DNA from: Daejeonella sp.
GTDB taxonomy: Bacteria; Bacteroidota; Bacteroidia; Sphingobacteriales; Sphingobacteriaceae
Direction of reading: 5' to 3'
DNA: 64,000 nucleotides
Assembly (NCBI RefSeq): GCF_030695525.1
Contig: NZ_JAUYSS010000058.1
Span: 100,580-164,579 of the forward strand
In this document: piece after piece, positions 1 through 11,600 of the stretch
Layout: every line of letters begins with the position of its first letter
Position numbering within the stretch: position 1 is the first letter of the stretch
Made by a program: the position numbers and the translations under genes
Notes under the pieces: model-generated
Database searches by the model: none
What the model was told of the DNA's origin: nothing
What the model saw: only the letters and a program-made list of their open reading frames with translations

Positions 1-2536
1 CTGAGGCAAGTTCTTTTAACTGTGGGACCAGTGAATTGAGAAGCGGACCATTCATCAGACTGGCATTAAAAACTAGGATCTGAGGTGATTTTGGCTTGGA
101 GCCAGAAATTGTTCCAGTGGAAAAATAACGGTTTACAAGCTCCTGCACAGCAAAACCAATGCCTGTAAGCTTGTACTTACCCCATACATCTGCATTAAGC
201 ACATCAGATCTTAACTTCAGAGTATTTCTTTCAGCATTTGCGGTGGAAACAATACAGACCGAATCAAGCTGATAGCGTTCTTTCCCCCTGGCGATGATCG
301 CATTGGTCAGGACGATCCTTCCATTCAGATAATCAGGATCTGCTGTACTAAGATCAGCAATAATTTTACCGTGAAACCTGAGATCCTCCTTGACAAAGTT
401 TAGCTTTTGAAAGTTAGCACTGTCAAGGTCAAGGTTAAGTTTTAATGTTGGATATTTACCTGAAAGACCGGCCTGTATATTAGCGTCAAATACAAGATTT
501 GGATCGAGCATTTTGGCTTTAGCAAACAAATTACCATTTCTCGAATTGCCATTTAAAGTCAAATCACGGTAATTATAGCCATTATATTCTGCATGCTGAA
601 CCTTAGCAGCAAATACTGTATTCATCGTTTTAGGATCTATACCCGTACCTGAAACTTTTGCTGACAGGCTTACCTTTCCGATCTGGCCTTCCTGTTTAAT
701 TAGTTTCCCAACATGAAAATTAAACAGACTGATATCGGCCTGATATTTTTCCTTTCCTGATTTCCTTGAATCATAGCCAGCATTCGTTTTGGCATGGCCA
801 AAACTTGAATTAAGATCCAGGCTGGTATTGAAATTAGATATTCCTCCTTTGAAGTTTCCATTTAAACGTATAACTTCAGGAAGCCGGATATCTGCCGGGA
901 TAGTTCCAGGGGGTAAAATAACAGCCATATCATTACTCCTGGTATTTAGCTCAGCAATATTGAGATCAAAAAACGCCTTATTCATATCAGGCAGCCCTTT
1001 AATCCTGCCCGATGCTTTTAGACTGGTATTTCTGAACCCGGAAATATCTATTTCAGGGATATAAAGATCTTTAACCTTCCCCTTCACTCTTCCATTGATT
1101 TTGAGAACTGCATCCGGAGTCCTTTTTATGACATCAATGGAAGCCATTTCGGGAACGAATGTGAGGATATCCCTGAAACTTACCCGGCTGTTTTTCAGGT
1201 CGGCATCAAGTCCAAGATCACCGGGTTTCTCAGTCAGACTCAGAATTGAAGCATAATTCAGACGGATACGATCTCTGATCTCAGAACCCGGGGTCTTCAA
1301 ATAAAGGTCATTCAGATAAATCCGGGTAGGGCTGTAAACAAAATTGGTTCGGATGCCCTGTAAAGAGAAAGCACTTCCTTTTTCAATTAGGCTTCCCGAA
1401 TTAATCTTACCTGATATAGAATCGGGAGAGTAATTTAAATCAGTCAGTCCGAAATTCAGTGCTTTGATATCAAGATGCCCGAAATCCATCCCCCTGTATT
1501 GTTTTGGAAGATTATGGTCATCGAATTTTATATCATTTTTTTCGAGATCTATCTTGCCAGCCTTCAGTGTCCAGTTATCAGAAACCGCATCCAATTCCTG
1601 CCCAACTTCTTTTGAAACGACACTTGCGAGTGCTTTTTTGGCAAGACTGAAATCAATTTTTGAGTTTTTTAATACCAAACTCTCCAGGTCAATATTTTGC
1701 TTTCTCAGGTCAAGCAAGTTCAACTCTGCCAGAAGGCTGCCTATATTAATATCACTCTTTATCCCGGAAATATCATTTATATAATTAAACCTGATCTTAT
1801 CCAGGCTTATCTTACCTAAGGTCAGATCCAGATCAAATGGCTTAGCGGATTCTAATGAATCTGTTTCCGGAGTTTCTGATCGCGCAACCTGTTTTGACTG
1901 AATAATTGAAGCATTCAGTCCGCTCAGCTTTATTTCAGGAATACTGAATTTCATTTTTTCCAGATCGAATTCACGGATACGGGTATCAAAATGACCTATA
2001 AAGACATTGGCATCGGCAGCCATAAGCGCATCCTGGAAACGAAGCTGAATTCGGTCAAGGTTGATCTTAACCATTGAAAATTTCATGGTTGAGGCAGAAT
2101 CTACGGGGGCAGTTTTCTTTTTTTGCTCAGACATGAATGCTTTCAGTATATAATCGAAATTATAGACGCTGTCTGTGGTGCGTTTCACATTCAGGATGAT
2201 CCCGCGCAAATCAACTTCATTGATTTCCAGTTGGTTACGAAGTAATTTTAGCAGACTGATATCAACTTTAAGCGTATCCCCGGATAAGAGGGTATCTTGT
2301 TTCTGATCTTCGAAATAGATATCTTCAAGTACCAGTGATTTTGGCAGATCAAGACTTATTTTATTGATCTCCACCTTTGTTTTTAGCTTAGCCTCAAGGT
2401 AGGAAACGGCCTTATTACGAACCATATTCTGCACTCCCGGAACACGTATCAGAACGTATGCGAGTACAAGAATTAATAACAAGATCCCAATGAACCATAA
2501 AATGATTTTGATTGAAATTAGTCCGAATTTTCTCAA
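1..2536 (-). CDS. AsmA-like / TamB (DUF490-type) envelope biogenesis protein, partial (C-terminus beyond window), probable TTG start
   Basis: Minus-strand reading frame open from 2536 to the window edge: (TTG)RKFGLISIKIILWFIGILLLILVLAYVLIRVPGVQNMVRNKAVSYLEAKLKTKVEINKISLDLPKSLVLEDIYFEDQ...; N-terminal TM followed by repetitive AsmA/TamB-like beta-rich sequence. In-frame stop just upstream and no ATG, so TTG is the likely start. Confidence 0.8.
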   Translation of the reverse strand, partial: MRKFGLISIKIILWFIGILLLILVLAYVLIRVPGVQNMVRNKAVSYLEAKLKTKVEINKISLDLPKSLVLEDIYFEDQKQDTLLSGDTLKVDISLLKLLRNQLEINEVDLRGIILNVKRTTDSVYNFDYILKAFMSEQKKKTAPVDSASTMKFSMVKINLDRIQLRFQDALMAADANVFIGHFDTRIREFDLEKMKFSIPEIKLSGLNASIIQSKQVARSETPETDSLESAKPFDLDLTLGKISLDKIRFNYINDISGIKSDINIGSLLAELNLLDLRKQNIDLESLVLKNSKIDFSLAKKALASVVSKEVGQELDAVSDNWTLKAGKIDLEKNDIKFDDHNLPKQYRGMDFGHLDIKALNFGLTDLNYSPDSISGKINSGSLIEKGSAFSLQGIRTNFVYSPTRIYLNDLYLKTPGSEIRDRIRLNYASILSLTEKPGDLGLDADLKNSRVSFRDILTFVPEMASIDVIKRTPDAVLKINGRVKGKVKDLYIPEIDISGFRNTSLKASGRIKGLPDMNKAFFDLNIAELNTRSNDMAVILPPGTIPADIRLPEVIRLNGNFKGGISNFNTSLDLNSSFGHAKTNAGYDSRKSGKEKYQADISLFNFHVGKLIKQEGQIGKVSLSAKVSGTGIDPKTMNTVFAAKVQHAEYNGYNYRDLTLNGNSRNGNLFAKAKMLDPNLVFDANIQAGLSGKYPTLKLNLDLDSANFQKLNFVKEDLRFHGKIIADLSTADPDYLNGRIVLTNAIIARGKERYQLDSVCIVSTANAERNTLKLRSDVLNADVWGKYKLTGIGFAVQELVNRYFSTGTISGSKPKSPQILVFNASLMNGPLLNSLVPQLKELAS

Positions 2537-2636
2537 GCCCAGGAAATAAAATTTTTATTGCAAAAATCAGGCCCTAATTTTTATGCAGATTACAACGAAT
2601 AAAATCAATTGAAAATTTAAAACAGGTATTCGGGCA

Positions 2637-3911
2637 TTATAACAACTTGTCGGCTATATACAGATACAACAGGGTCAGTGCCGCAATGCTCATCAGGATA
2701 AAAGCTGTATAACCCAGAAAATTAGATCGCTTGTTATTCGTAAATTCACCCATTACCTCTTTATTATTACCAATATTCAGGATAATCAGGATGAGCACAG
2801 GTGCAGTAATTCCGTAAAGTATTGCCGACCACAACAAAGCCTGAATAGGAGAAATCCCAACATAATTCATCATTAAACCAAGCAACAGGGAGATGATAGT
2901 GATCGAATAAAATGCTTTTGCCTGATGAAATTTTTTGTTGATTCCTTTTTCCCATCCAAAAGTTTCAGTAACAATATAAGATAAACATCCGCAAAGCACC
3001 GGGATAGCTAATAAACCGGTACCAATTACACCTATAGCGAACAAAAGGTAAGCTGAATCTCCTGCTAAGGGTCTAAGAGCCAAAGCTGCCTGCTCCACAG
3101 TTTCAATATTGTGAATTCCGGCATTGAACAATACTGTGCCGGAGGTAAGAATGATAAAGAACATAATCACATTTGAAAATAGCATCCCGAAATCAACATC
3201 CTGCTTCAAATCCTCCAGCACCCGCTTATCGACAATAATCCTTTTCCTTTTCAAGTTCTGATCTTCTACAACCATCGTTGCCTGCCAGAAAAACAAATAG
3301 GGAGAAATGGTTGTACCGAGAATTGCGACAAGGATCCCAATGAATTCTTTCGTAAATTTTATGTCCGGAATAAAGGCTCCCTTTAAAATTGCAAGAAAAT
3401 CCTGTTCATACAAAAAAGGTACAATTAAATAGACAAGAAGAACAATACAAAGGTATTTAAGAAGTGAAGCAAACTTACGATAGGGCAGATATATAAAAAT
3501 ACCCATCAGTAGAATAGTAAATCCAATGCTGAAAATACTCGCATTTATAGATGGAAGCAGCAAATTTCCAACGGCCCCCATTGCTGCAATATTTGCACCG
3601 ATATTCATCACAATGGCAGGAAAGCTGAATAAAAGCATCAGATACAATACCGGTTTTGAATAATGCTCCTTTAAAGTACCTGTTAGTCCTTTGGATGTTA
3701 CCATACCAATCCTGGCACACATCTCCTGTACTGCAGCCATGAGCGGAAAGGTGATAAGTGCAGTCCACAATGTTGAGAGACCAAACTGTGCTCCTGCCTG
3801 TGAATAAGTAGCAATACCTGATGGGTCATCATCACTTGCTCCGGTTATTAGCCCGGGTCCAAGCTTCTTCCAAAATCGAATTACTTTGTTCCAATTACTC
3901 CGTTTAGTCAT
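2637..3911 (-). CDS. NRAMP-family divalent metal (or related) transporter
   Basis: 424 aa, multi-TM; LGPGLITGASDDDPSGIATYSQAG (TM1 motif) and ILGTTISPYLFFWQA (TM6 region) match the NRAMP fold family. Confidence 0.85.
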   Translation of the reverse strand: MTKRSNWNKVIRFWKKLGPGLITGASDDDPSGIATYSQAGAQFGLSTLWTALITFPLMAAVQEMCARIGMVTSKGLTGTLKEHYSKPVLYLMLLFSFPAIVMNIGANIAAMGAVGNLLLPSINASIFSIGFTILLMGIFIYLPYRKFASLLKYLCIVLLVYLIVPFLYEQDFLAILKGAFIPDIKFTKEFIGILVAILGTTISPYLFFWQATMVVEDQNLKRKRIIVDKRVLEDLKQDVDFGMLFSNVIMFFIILTSGTVLFNAGIHNIETVEQAALALRPLAGDSAYLLFAIGVIGTGLLAIPVLCGCLSYIVTETFGWEKGINKKFHQAKAFYSITIISLLLGLMMNYVGISPIQALLWSAILYGITAPVLILIILNIGNNKEVMGEFTNNKRSNFLGYTAFILMSIAALTLLYLYIADKLL

Positions 3912-4023
3912 ACCTGTTTACCTTGCTATTCGATTATTCAGTAAATACAATTTTTAACCTTGCAATAAATTTCATTAATTATCAGTTAAATTAATAATCC
4001 AGAAGTAAAATCTCGGTGATTAA

Positions 4024-5979
4024 TCATTCCTTTACTGGGTCATAGCGCCATAATTCTGCAGAGCGGTGAAAGTAAATTCTACCCATGTCATCCATAGCTA
4101 GCAAGCTTGCAGATTTTTCAATAAACTCATGGTCAAGAGTAATTGGATCGATCCTGAATAACTGATTGCTGCCTGTTCCATATATTTTGCCGGAAGGATG
4201 AAGCACAAGAAATGCATCTCTCCAAACATGGCTTCTCAATACTCCTGCCTGGTAGATCTGTTTACTTCTAACCACTCTTTTGGCTATGGGATCAAATACA
4301 AAAAGAGTTCCGCTTGCCATTCCCCAAATATTTCCATCAGGACCAATAATCATACTGGTAATTGCCTTAGCACCGGGAACAGGGATAAACTCATCCACTA
4401 ATTCTGCCTTCTCCACATCCCAGGAAAAGAGTTTTGCTTCCTGAGTAGTAGGCATTATTCCGAGTCCCCCCGAAACTGTGGATCCACCCCATACTAAATG
4501 GTTTGCATAGGTCAGGCTGACTATGCTCTGATCTTTCACAAGTATACCATGGGATTGTAGTTTCGGATTATGAGTATCATAACTAACCAATGACCCTCCC
4601 AACATTCCATATTCTGGAACCATACCGAAAAATATTTTCCCGCTTGCTTTATCATTCAAAACGGCAAAAGGGCGGCTCTGATCAGGAATCTGACCAAGGA
4701 ATCTGGGGTTGGATGCTTTGATATCCCATGGTTTACGGATGTCATATTCATACATAAGTCCTTTGGGATAGATCCCAAAATAGATAAACTGATCTTTAAC
4801 AGTCATACCCTCAGTCTGGTGCAGGCCCGGATAACTTATCGTGGTATTTGTTATGGGATCATAGGCAGCATGGCCTCCGGCTAAATAGCCACCAGACCAA
4901 ATACGGCCATCGGGGCCTTTCATAATCGATTGAATAGCAATAGGCTGACCCGGAACATTTAATTTATTTCTGCTCAATTTGCCATTATCAAGATCCAGAG
5001 TCAGGTACTCTGCATCGGAGTTTAAAATAAATAATTGTCTATTAATAATTCGGATCGCATTTGCTGAACCTACATCTTCAGCATGTTTAATCGGTGCTTG
5101 TTGTGGCAAGCTAATATCACGGCTGTAAAGCCCTGAACGGTATGTATAATAAAATCGATTGTTCTGATCCGGCTGACTGACAGCCTTCATATCCATTTCA
5201 TCAATTTGATATTCAAATTTTCTGGTTTGTAGATTATACACCAGTGTAAAACTTCCATTGGTGACTAAAGTTAGCATCCGGTCGCCACCCGGAACTCCTT
5301 TTAAAATCTCAAGGCTGTAAACGAACTCCTTATTTTTATATTCATCAGGCAGCATGTTCATTTTTGAACCGGTTTTTGGATCCAGTTCAACCAACCCGGC
5401 ATGTGAACCGACACCGGCATAAAGTTTACCGGTCTTTTCATAATAAACCAGACTCCTCACATAGTTCTCCCCATCAATCAGCGGACCTTTGGCCACATCG
5501 CTAAAGCCATCCTTAGGGTGGTACCTGAATACCCTGCAACCAGGATAAGTAGCTCCGAATATTTCCCCATTCCTGCCGGAGGCAAGATTCCAAACTGTAG
5601 TTTCTCCGGGCAAAACTATACCCAGGTTCTCAACTGTTGCAGTCCCGGGATAATGCCTGTAAAGTGTCCCTTTCGCTCCAGGAATATAAAGCCAGCCATC
5701 AGAAGAAATCTCCATGTCCCAGGCTCCATCAGTTCCAGGCAAAGGCTGATCTAATATTAATTCCTGATTCTCTGCCCTGAAGGCTACCAGATGAGCAGGA
5801 TTTCCTCTAACAACTGAATAGATCAATGATTTACCTTCTTTATCCTGAATGAAAATACTACCCTGAATCATCGCAGCCCTTATCTGTGGGCCAAGATTTG
5901 TTAAACGCGCATCAGGATTTTGTGCATATAATGAAAATGAACAAAGCGTAATAATGAAATATATGCGTAATGATCTCAA
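4024..5979 (-). CDS. Secreted beta-propeller (WD40/PQQ-like) protein
   Basis: 651 aa, signal peptide MRSLRIYFIITLCSFSLYAQ; repeated blade-like segments (SDGWLYIPGAKGTLYRHYPG, GPDGRIWSGGYLAGGHAAYDP, GPDGNIWGMASGTLFVFDP). Confidence 0.6.
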   Translation of the reverse strand: MRSLRIYFIITLCSFSLYAQNPDARLTNLGPQIRAAMIQGSIFIQDKEGKSLIYSVVRGNPAHLVAFRAENQELILDQPLPGTDGAWDMEISSDGWLYIPGAKGTLYRHYPGTATVENLGIVLPGETTVWNLASGRNGEIFGATYPGCRVFRYHPKDGFSDVAKGPLIDGENYVRSLVYYEKTGKLYAGVGSHAGLVELDPKTGSKMNMLPDEYKNKEFVYSLEILKGVPGGDRMLTLVTNGSFTLVYNLQTRKFEYQIDEMDMKAVSQPDQNNRFYYTYRSGLYSRDISLPQQAPIKHAEDVGSANAIRIINRQLFILNSDAEYLTLDLDNGKLSRNKLNVPGQPIAIQSIMKGPDGRIWSGGYLAGGHAAYDPITNTTISYPGLHQTEGMTVKDQFIYFGIYPKGLMYEYDIRKPWDIKASNPRFLGQIPDQSRPFAVLNDKASGKIFFGMVPEYGMLGGSLVSYDTHNPKLQSHGILVKDQSIVSLTYANHLVWGGSTVSGGLGIMPTTQEAKLFSWDVEKAELVDEFIPVPGAKAITSMIIGPDGNIWGMASGTLFVFDPIAKRVVRSKQIYQAGVLRSHVWRDAFLVLHPSGKIYGTGSNQLFRIDPITLDHEFIEKSASLLAMDDMGRIYFHRSAELWRYDPVKE

Positions 5980-6004
5980 TTGATATAATATTTATTTTAG
6001 GGGG

Positions 6005-7528
6005 TTATTTATTTAATGTTGTCCTAAGCTCCTTAATTAATTCAGGCTTAATTGGTGCCGCATGATTGGAACCTAATGAACGCACATAAGTCGTGATATC
6101 GATCAGTTCATCATCTTTAAGGAACGCAAATGAGGGCATTGGAGTATCGTAAGTAACTCCATTAATTGTGGCCGGGCCATTGGAACCGCTCAAGATCTTC
6201 TTTACAAATTCTTTGGGATTATTGACTACAATCAGTGATGTCTGCAAAGAAGGAAATATCCCTTTTACACCCATACCATCGTCTTTGTGACATGAAGCAC
6301 AATATTGCTGGTATAAAAGCGCAGATTTTGATCCGGGAGGTATAGAAGAAACAATATTGTGAGGATTAGCCGGATCAAGTTTCGAAATTTTGATAATCCT
6401 GTCATCAGATGCTTGTGGAAACCCTGAAACCGGATTCCAGTCGCGGTTACTGGTTGCCAGATAAACATCTCCGGCCGGAGACACACATAAGTCCCTGATT
6501 CTGCCGAATTTATTTTCAAAATAAACCTGCTCTCCAAGGATCTTTTTCCCTTCATTATCCAGTTTTAATACTCTTAAGCTCTTTCCTTTTAGTGTAACCA
6601 ATAGAAGAGAATTCTTCAATGCTGGTATTTTATCATAGGAATAATAATCAAGTCCTGCCGGAGCGATTGTAGGCGTCCATGCTTTAATTGGATCAACCGT
6701 GTTATGAAGCCCTTTGAATGTAGTTTCTTCTACACTTTCGGCAAAACCCTGTACTGTAGGCCATCCATAATTTCTAGCTTTACTGATCAGGTTAATTTCA
6801 TCATCAGTTGCATCACCATGCTCAGAAGTATAGAGCTGTCCACTTTCAGAAAACACCATGCCTTGAATATTGCGAAAACCCCATGCCCAAACCAGACTCC
6901 CTTTCATTGGATTGTCTGAAGGGGCTGTACCATCAATATTCATTCTCAATATCTTACCATTTGGAGTTTTAGGGTTTTGTGAATCAGTCAAACTTAGGGC
7001 ATCACCTGTTGCCCAATATAAAATACCCTTCCGAACTACCAGTCTGGAACCATTATGTCCATTTGCTGCTGGAATCTCCATTAGTATTTTTGGCTCATTC
7101 AGTGTATCCTTATCTGATTTGTAGCGCACCAGTCGCATCAAATATTTTTTATCCTTTTGTATTGTGTAACATATAAAGACATATGGAAATTTCTTCATAT
7201 CTGAGTGAAGAGCCATGCCAAGTAAGCCTGCAGTTCTGGAAACCCAGATATCTGTTAATTCCAAAAGCACCTGTTTGTTTCCGGTTTCGGGATTCATTCT
7301 ACTGATCAACCCTCCATGTTCAGCAATCCAGATCTGGTTATCCTGCCCCCAGGCAATTTCGAGAGGCACATTCAAATTGGATGCAATGATCTTAATTCCA
7401 TCCTCTTCCTGATTCAGATAAGTGAGGGATTCCTTAGGTCTGCTTAATTCATTCCGATCAATAAAATAAACCAAATAGAACCAGCCAAAAGCGATGAAAA
7501 GAATGGAATTCAAACAGATAAATTTCAT
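6005..7528 (-). CDS. PQQ-dependent sugar/sorbosone dehydrogenase-like protein with C-terminal cytochrome c domain
   Basis: 507 aa; GSDH-like motifs (VPLEIAWGQDNQIWIAEHGG, NGHNGSRLVVRKGILYWATGDA, EINLISKARNYGWP) and heme c motif YQQYCASCHKDDGMG. Confidence 0.8.
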   Translation of the reverse strand: MKFICLNSILFIAFGWFYLVYFIDRNELSRPKESLTYLNQEEDGIKIIASNLNVPLEIAWGQDNQIWIAEHGGLISRMNPETGNKQVLLELTDIWVSRTAGLLGMALHSDMKKFPYVFICYTIQKDKKYLMRLVRYKSDKDTLNEPKILMEIPAANGHNGSRLVVRKGILYWATGDALSLTDSQNPKTPNGKILRMNIDGTAPSDNPMKGSLVWAWGFRNIQGMVFSESGQLYTSEHGDATDDEINLISKARNYGWPTVQGFAESVEETTFKGLHNTVDPIKAWTPTIAPAGLDYYSYDKIPALKNSLLLVTLKGKSLRVLKLDNEGKKILGEQVYFENKFGRIRDLCVSPAGDVYLATSNRDWNPVSGFPQASDDRIIKISKLDPANPHNIVSSIPPGSKSALLYQQYCASCHKDDGMGVKGIFPSLQTSLIVVNNPKEFVKKILSGSNGPATINGVTYDTPMPSFAFLKDDELIDITTYVRSLGSNHAAPIKPELIKELRTTLNK

Positions 7529-7676
7529 AATAAATATGGTTAATCAGTATTTTGATTTGTTCAGCATTGATAAGCAGAATACATCATCGGAAAGTATCAC
7601 TGGTCTGTTGCAATTAATCGGAAAAGATATAAATTCTGCGGAAATAAATGTGAATTTTTTAAAATGATAGAGATTC

Positions 7677-8603
7677 TTAAAATGAAAGCTTCAGATTTAT
7701 CTCAAAATCTCCTGTGGTGCTGAATCCTCTCAGAACTGATGTACCAGTGGTATATAATGTGGAGAAGCCAATATTGGAATTATAATTAAAGCCTATTCCA
7801 AAAGTGCTGTTTCCAGTACTATGGTATATACCCGTCAAATTTAAACGATCACTGTTAAATGAAAACTTTGTACCTGCATCCAATATGTTTTTATAACCTT
7901 TTACACCTCTGAAAGCAATAATTGGTTCCATTACCATGGAATTCTTGGTATTAGAATTGCCAATTTTATATGTAAGGGCCGAGTAGAAAATCGAAAAATT
8001 AGAAGTACGAATGTAATCAGTCTTGAAAAAATTTTTAAGGTTAGGTATAGCCAATTGTACTTTAAGTTTATCATTGGTGTAGGCCATACCATAATCGCCA
8101 TCCAAAAAGAATTCCCTATTGTTATAATTACTTACTGAGGGGTCCCCTTCGTTCCCCACAATATCTTCGGTGCGTATCCTTTGTGTTAACATGCCTACTG
8201 AAAGACCAAAGTGTAATTGCTGGTCTTCTTTAAGGGGTAAATGATAAGCGAGCGTTGCTACAGTTCGCAAGGAATTCATTAGCCCTTCCTTTTCTTTTGT
8301 TAAATTTAGTCCCAGTCCAACCTTTCCTGTCTTTATAACTCCGGTAAATACCTGACTGACCGGGGCTCCGGGCACATCATTCCACTGCACCCTATTACTC
8401 AAATCAAATCTATATCCTGAATCTATACCCGCAGAAGAAGGATTTCCCAGATATTGATTATGAAAATACTGTGCGCCAAGTGGATAAAGCTGTGACCATG
8501 CCTGATTGGCACCGGAACAGCTGATCAGTACAATAAGGAATATCGATTTTAAAATTTGCTCTATGCCTCTGATCACTTTTATATAAAATATACTAAAAAG
8601 CAC
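7677..8603 (-). CDS. PorP/SprF family type IX secretion system membrane protein
   Basis: 308 aa; AQYFHNQYLGNPSSAGIDSGYRFDLSNRVQWNDVPGAPVSQVFTGV... typical PorP/SprF N-terminus; immediately downstream (36 nt) of a CHU_C-type adhesin. Confidence 0.85.
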   Translation of the reverse strand: MLFSIFYIKVIRGIEQILKSIFLIVLISCSGANQAWSQLYPLGAQYFHNQYLGNPSSAGIDSGYRFDLSNRVQWNDVPGAPVSQVFTGVIKTGKVGLGLNLTKEKEGLMNSLRTVATLAYHLPLKEDQQLHFGLSVGMLTQRIRTEDIVGNEGDPSVSNYNNREFFLDGDYGMAYTNDKLKVQLAIPNLKNFFKTDYIRTSNFSIFYSALTYKIGNSNTKNSMVMEPIIAFRGVKGYKNILDAGTKFSFNSDRLNLTGIYHSTGNSTFGIGFNYNSNIGFSTLYTTGTSVLRGFSTTGDFEINLKLSF

Positions 8604-8639
8604 AATGCAAAAAGAGTGCTAAAAATCAGAGAATAGTGT

Positions 8640-11600
8640 TTAATCCCTGACAATGGTGATATAACCTTTTAATTTCTTCAATCCTAAGCCGAAATCGACA
8701 TAATAATAATACGTGCCCTCTGCCAGATAGCTACCATTTAGGGTAGCATCCCAGGTATTTGTGTATCCTTTTTTATAAAATATTAATCTTCCTGCTTTAT
8801 CATATACCCTAACTTCATTGTCAGGATACATATCAATATTTTCAATTATCCAGGTATCATTTATACCATCACCATTTGGTGACATGATATTGGCAGGCTG
8901 AAGTGTAATAAAATCCTCAATTACATTTAATGCAATGCTTAGAACTGCGGTACATCCAAAGGAATTTGTTACGGTTACCTGGTAGCTTTTATTTTCTGCA
9001 GGTCTGACAATTAACTTATCCGTATTCTGCCCGCTGATGATGCCGGCAGCATTCGCCCAAGCGTAGCTATTTCCTCCACTTGCAATAAGTTCAACCGTTT
9101 GGCCCTTACTGATTGACACCCCTACTGCCGAACTAATGTTTGCAGTAACAGCCGGATTGACGGTTATTGTAAACGTACTGATTAAAGAATTCTTACCCCC
9201 ATTAGCGGTCCCACCATTATCTGTTAATATCAGAGTTATATTCGCAATTCCACTCAGTCCGTCTTTCAGTGTATAGTCCAATGCGGCATTGGAACCATTA
9301 ACAGCACTGACATTTAAAGTATTGAAAAGGTTAATATTATCGGTACTTACTGTAATCGACACATTCTGACCCGGCTCCGGACCCGGACTAATTCCGTTAA
9401 GGTTAAGTACCTGGGGCGACGGAGTACTGCAAATAACCATATTAGCTGTCGCAGCAATTGTAGGAGGCTGGTTAACATGAATTACATTAACGGACAACAC
9501 TCTATCTTCTGATAAGCCATTTTGGTCTGTAGCACGTACCCTGATACTGAAGGTTTTGTCATGAGTGATATTAAAAAGCCGGGCAATACGAATCTCATTA
9601 CCGGATATTTCAAAAAGAGAATTATCTGTACTTCCAGCACCGGGAACAAGGCTGAATGAATAAACAGCTCCCTGATTAATGGAACTCGCACTTAAAGTAC
9701 CAACCAGAGTACCTATTGTACTATTTCCATAAACCTGCAATGGAACCCAATTCAAACTAATTACAGAATTCTCTGTGCTCACAAGAATGTCAACAAGTGC
9801 ATTATTGCTGCATGAATTACTGTATTTAACCGAATAGCTTATCGTTACTTTTCCATTTGATTTCCCTGAAACCAAACCAGAGACAGGATCTACTGATGCA
9901 ATTGTGGCATTACTACTACTCCAGACACCTCCCTGTGCAGATGCAGAAAGCTGAATTGTTTTATTTACATAGACTTCCTGGAGGCCACTGATGATTGGAA
10001 TTTCAGGCAAATCATTAATTTTGATTTGGATAGGATAAGCCGGTGCAGAGCAAGTGCTGTTCTTAATGAATAATGAACCTGTATAAATAGCTGCAGGGGC
10101 ATTTACGGGAATATTAACAGCAAAAGAACCCAGAGGAAAGCTTGTACCAGGATCTACATTAACAAAACCAGCTGACAAAGCCGGCTGGTCCCAAATTATA
10201 CTGTAACTATTTGGAGCAGCACTTGCTGATGTAAATGAAATGTCTGCATTAAGAGTCCCTTTGCAAACCGTCGGCATCTGGCCAAGGACGAGTGAAGGCA
10301 AGGCATTTATTTTGATATCAAAAGCATACGAAATACTGCTTTTATAAGCATTTTTAACAATTATTGTCCCCGAATAAGTTGAGGAAGCTGCCTGCGCCGG
10401 AATTGTAATATTTATTGATGATGCAGTCAAGGCTGCATTTGTTATTGAATTAAATCCCGCAAGCAATGCAGCAGCATTCCAGCTAATACTGTAAAATTCA
10501 GGTGAACCGCTTGTTGAGGAATATGGCAGATTAATGGCCGTAATTCCCTTACATCCCGAAGGTGAAGGACCCAATGCAATTGTTGGTCTTGACATTTCCT
10601 TCAGATTTATCTTAACAACCTGATTGTCGCTGATATTCAGACCATCAGTCACTGATAAATTCAAATTAAAAGCCTGAATCAACTCGTATTGCAATGATGC
10701 CTGAGTTAGGACACTTAGAATACCTGTTGTCGGATTAATTGTAAAAGCATTTCCCGAATTGCCTGAAATTATGGTCCAATTTTGTAAAACCGTACCTGCA
10801 TCATTGTCACTTGCTTGAACGGAACCAACAATTGTATTATTAGGACTGCTTTCTTGTATCTCAAATACCTGATTCTGGCTGATTAAGGGCTTATTATCAT
10901 TAAGATCTGTAATGCTTATACTGATTGTTTGATCGGCAAAATTGGCACCATCACTGGCCCGTACCTTTACAACATAAACATTATTGGCATCTGCATCGGC
11001 AGGAGCTTCAAAATCAGGAGCAGAAATAAAACTTAATACCCCGCTACTGCTGTTGATACTGAATTTCGTCGCATCTGGACCTCCATTAATACTATAAACC
11101 GGGCTTGTATTATCAGCATCTGTAGCCACAACTGTGGTAACCAGGGTGCTGTTTTCAGGAAGTGAAATTGAAGCTGTTGCTCCACCACCATTGGAACTGA
11201 TCAGCGGACTGTTATCATTGGCATTGAGAATTATTACAGTAATTGTTTGTTCAATGTTATTTGTACCATCACTTGCCCTGACTGTGACGATGTAGGTATT
11301 GTTAGCGTCTGCATCGGCAGGAGCTTCAAAATCAGGAGCAGAAATAAAACTTAATACCCCGGTACTGCTGTTTATGGTAAATTTCGCCGCATCTGCCCCA
11401 CCATTTAAACTATATACTGGCGTAGTGGTATCAGCATCAGTTGCAACAACGGTGGTAACTATGCTGCTATTCTCAGGTAATGATATTTCAGCAGTTGCCC
11501 CGCCACCATTTGAAGTAATAAGCGGACTAAACTCATTGACATTGAGAATGGTTACATTGATTGTTTGATCGGCAAAATTGGTGCCATCACTGGCCCTGAC

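Noticed and set aside
789-1784. ORFs 789..1064 and 1464..1784 on +
   Set aside because: They overlap the continuous minus-strand TamB/AsmA-like reading frame that runs off the window edge.
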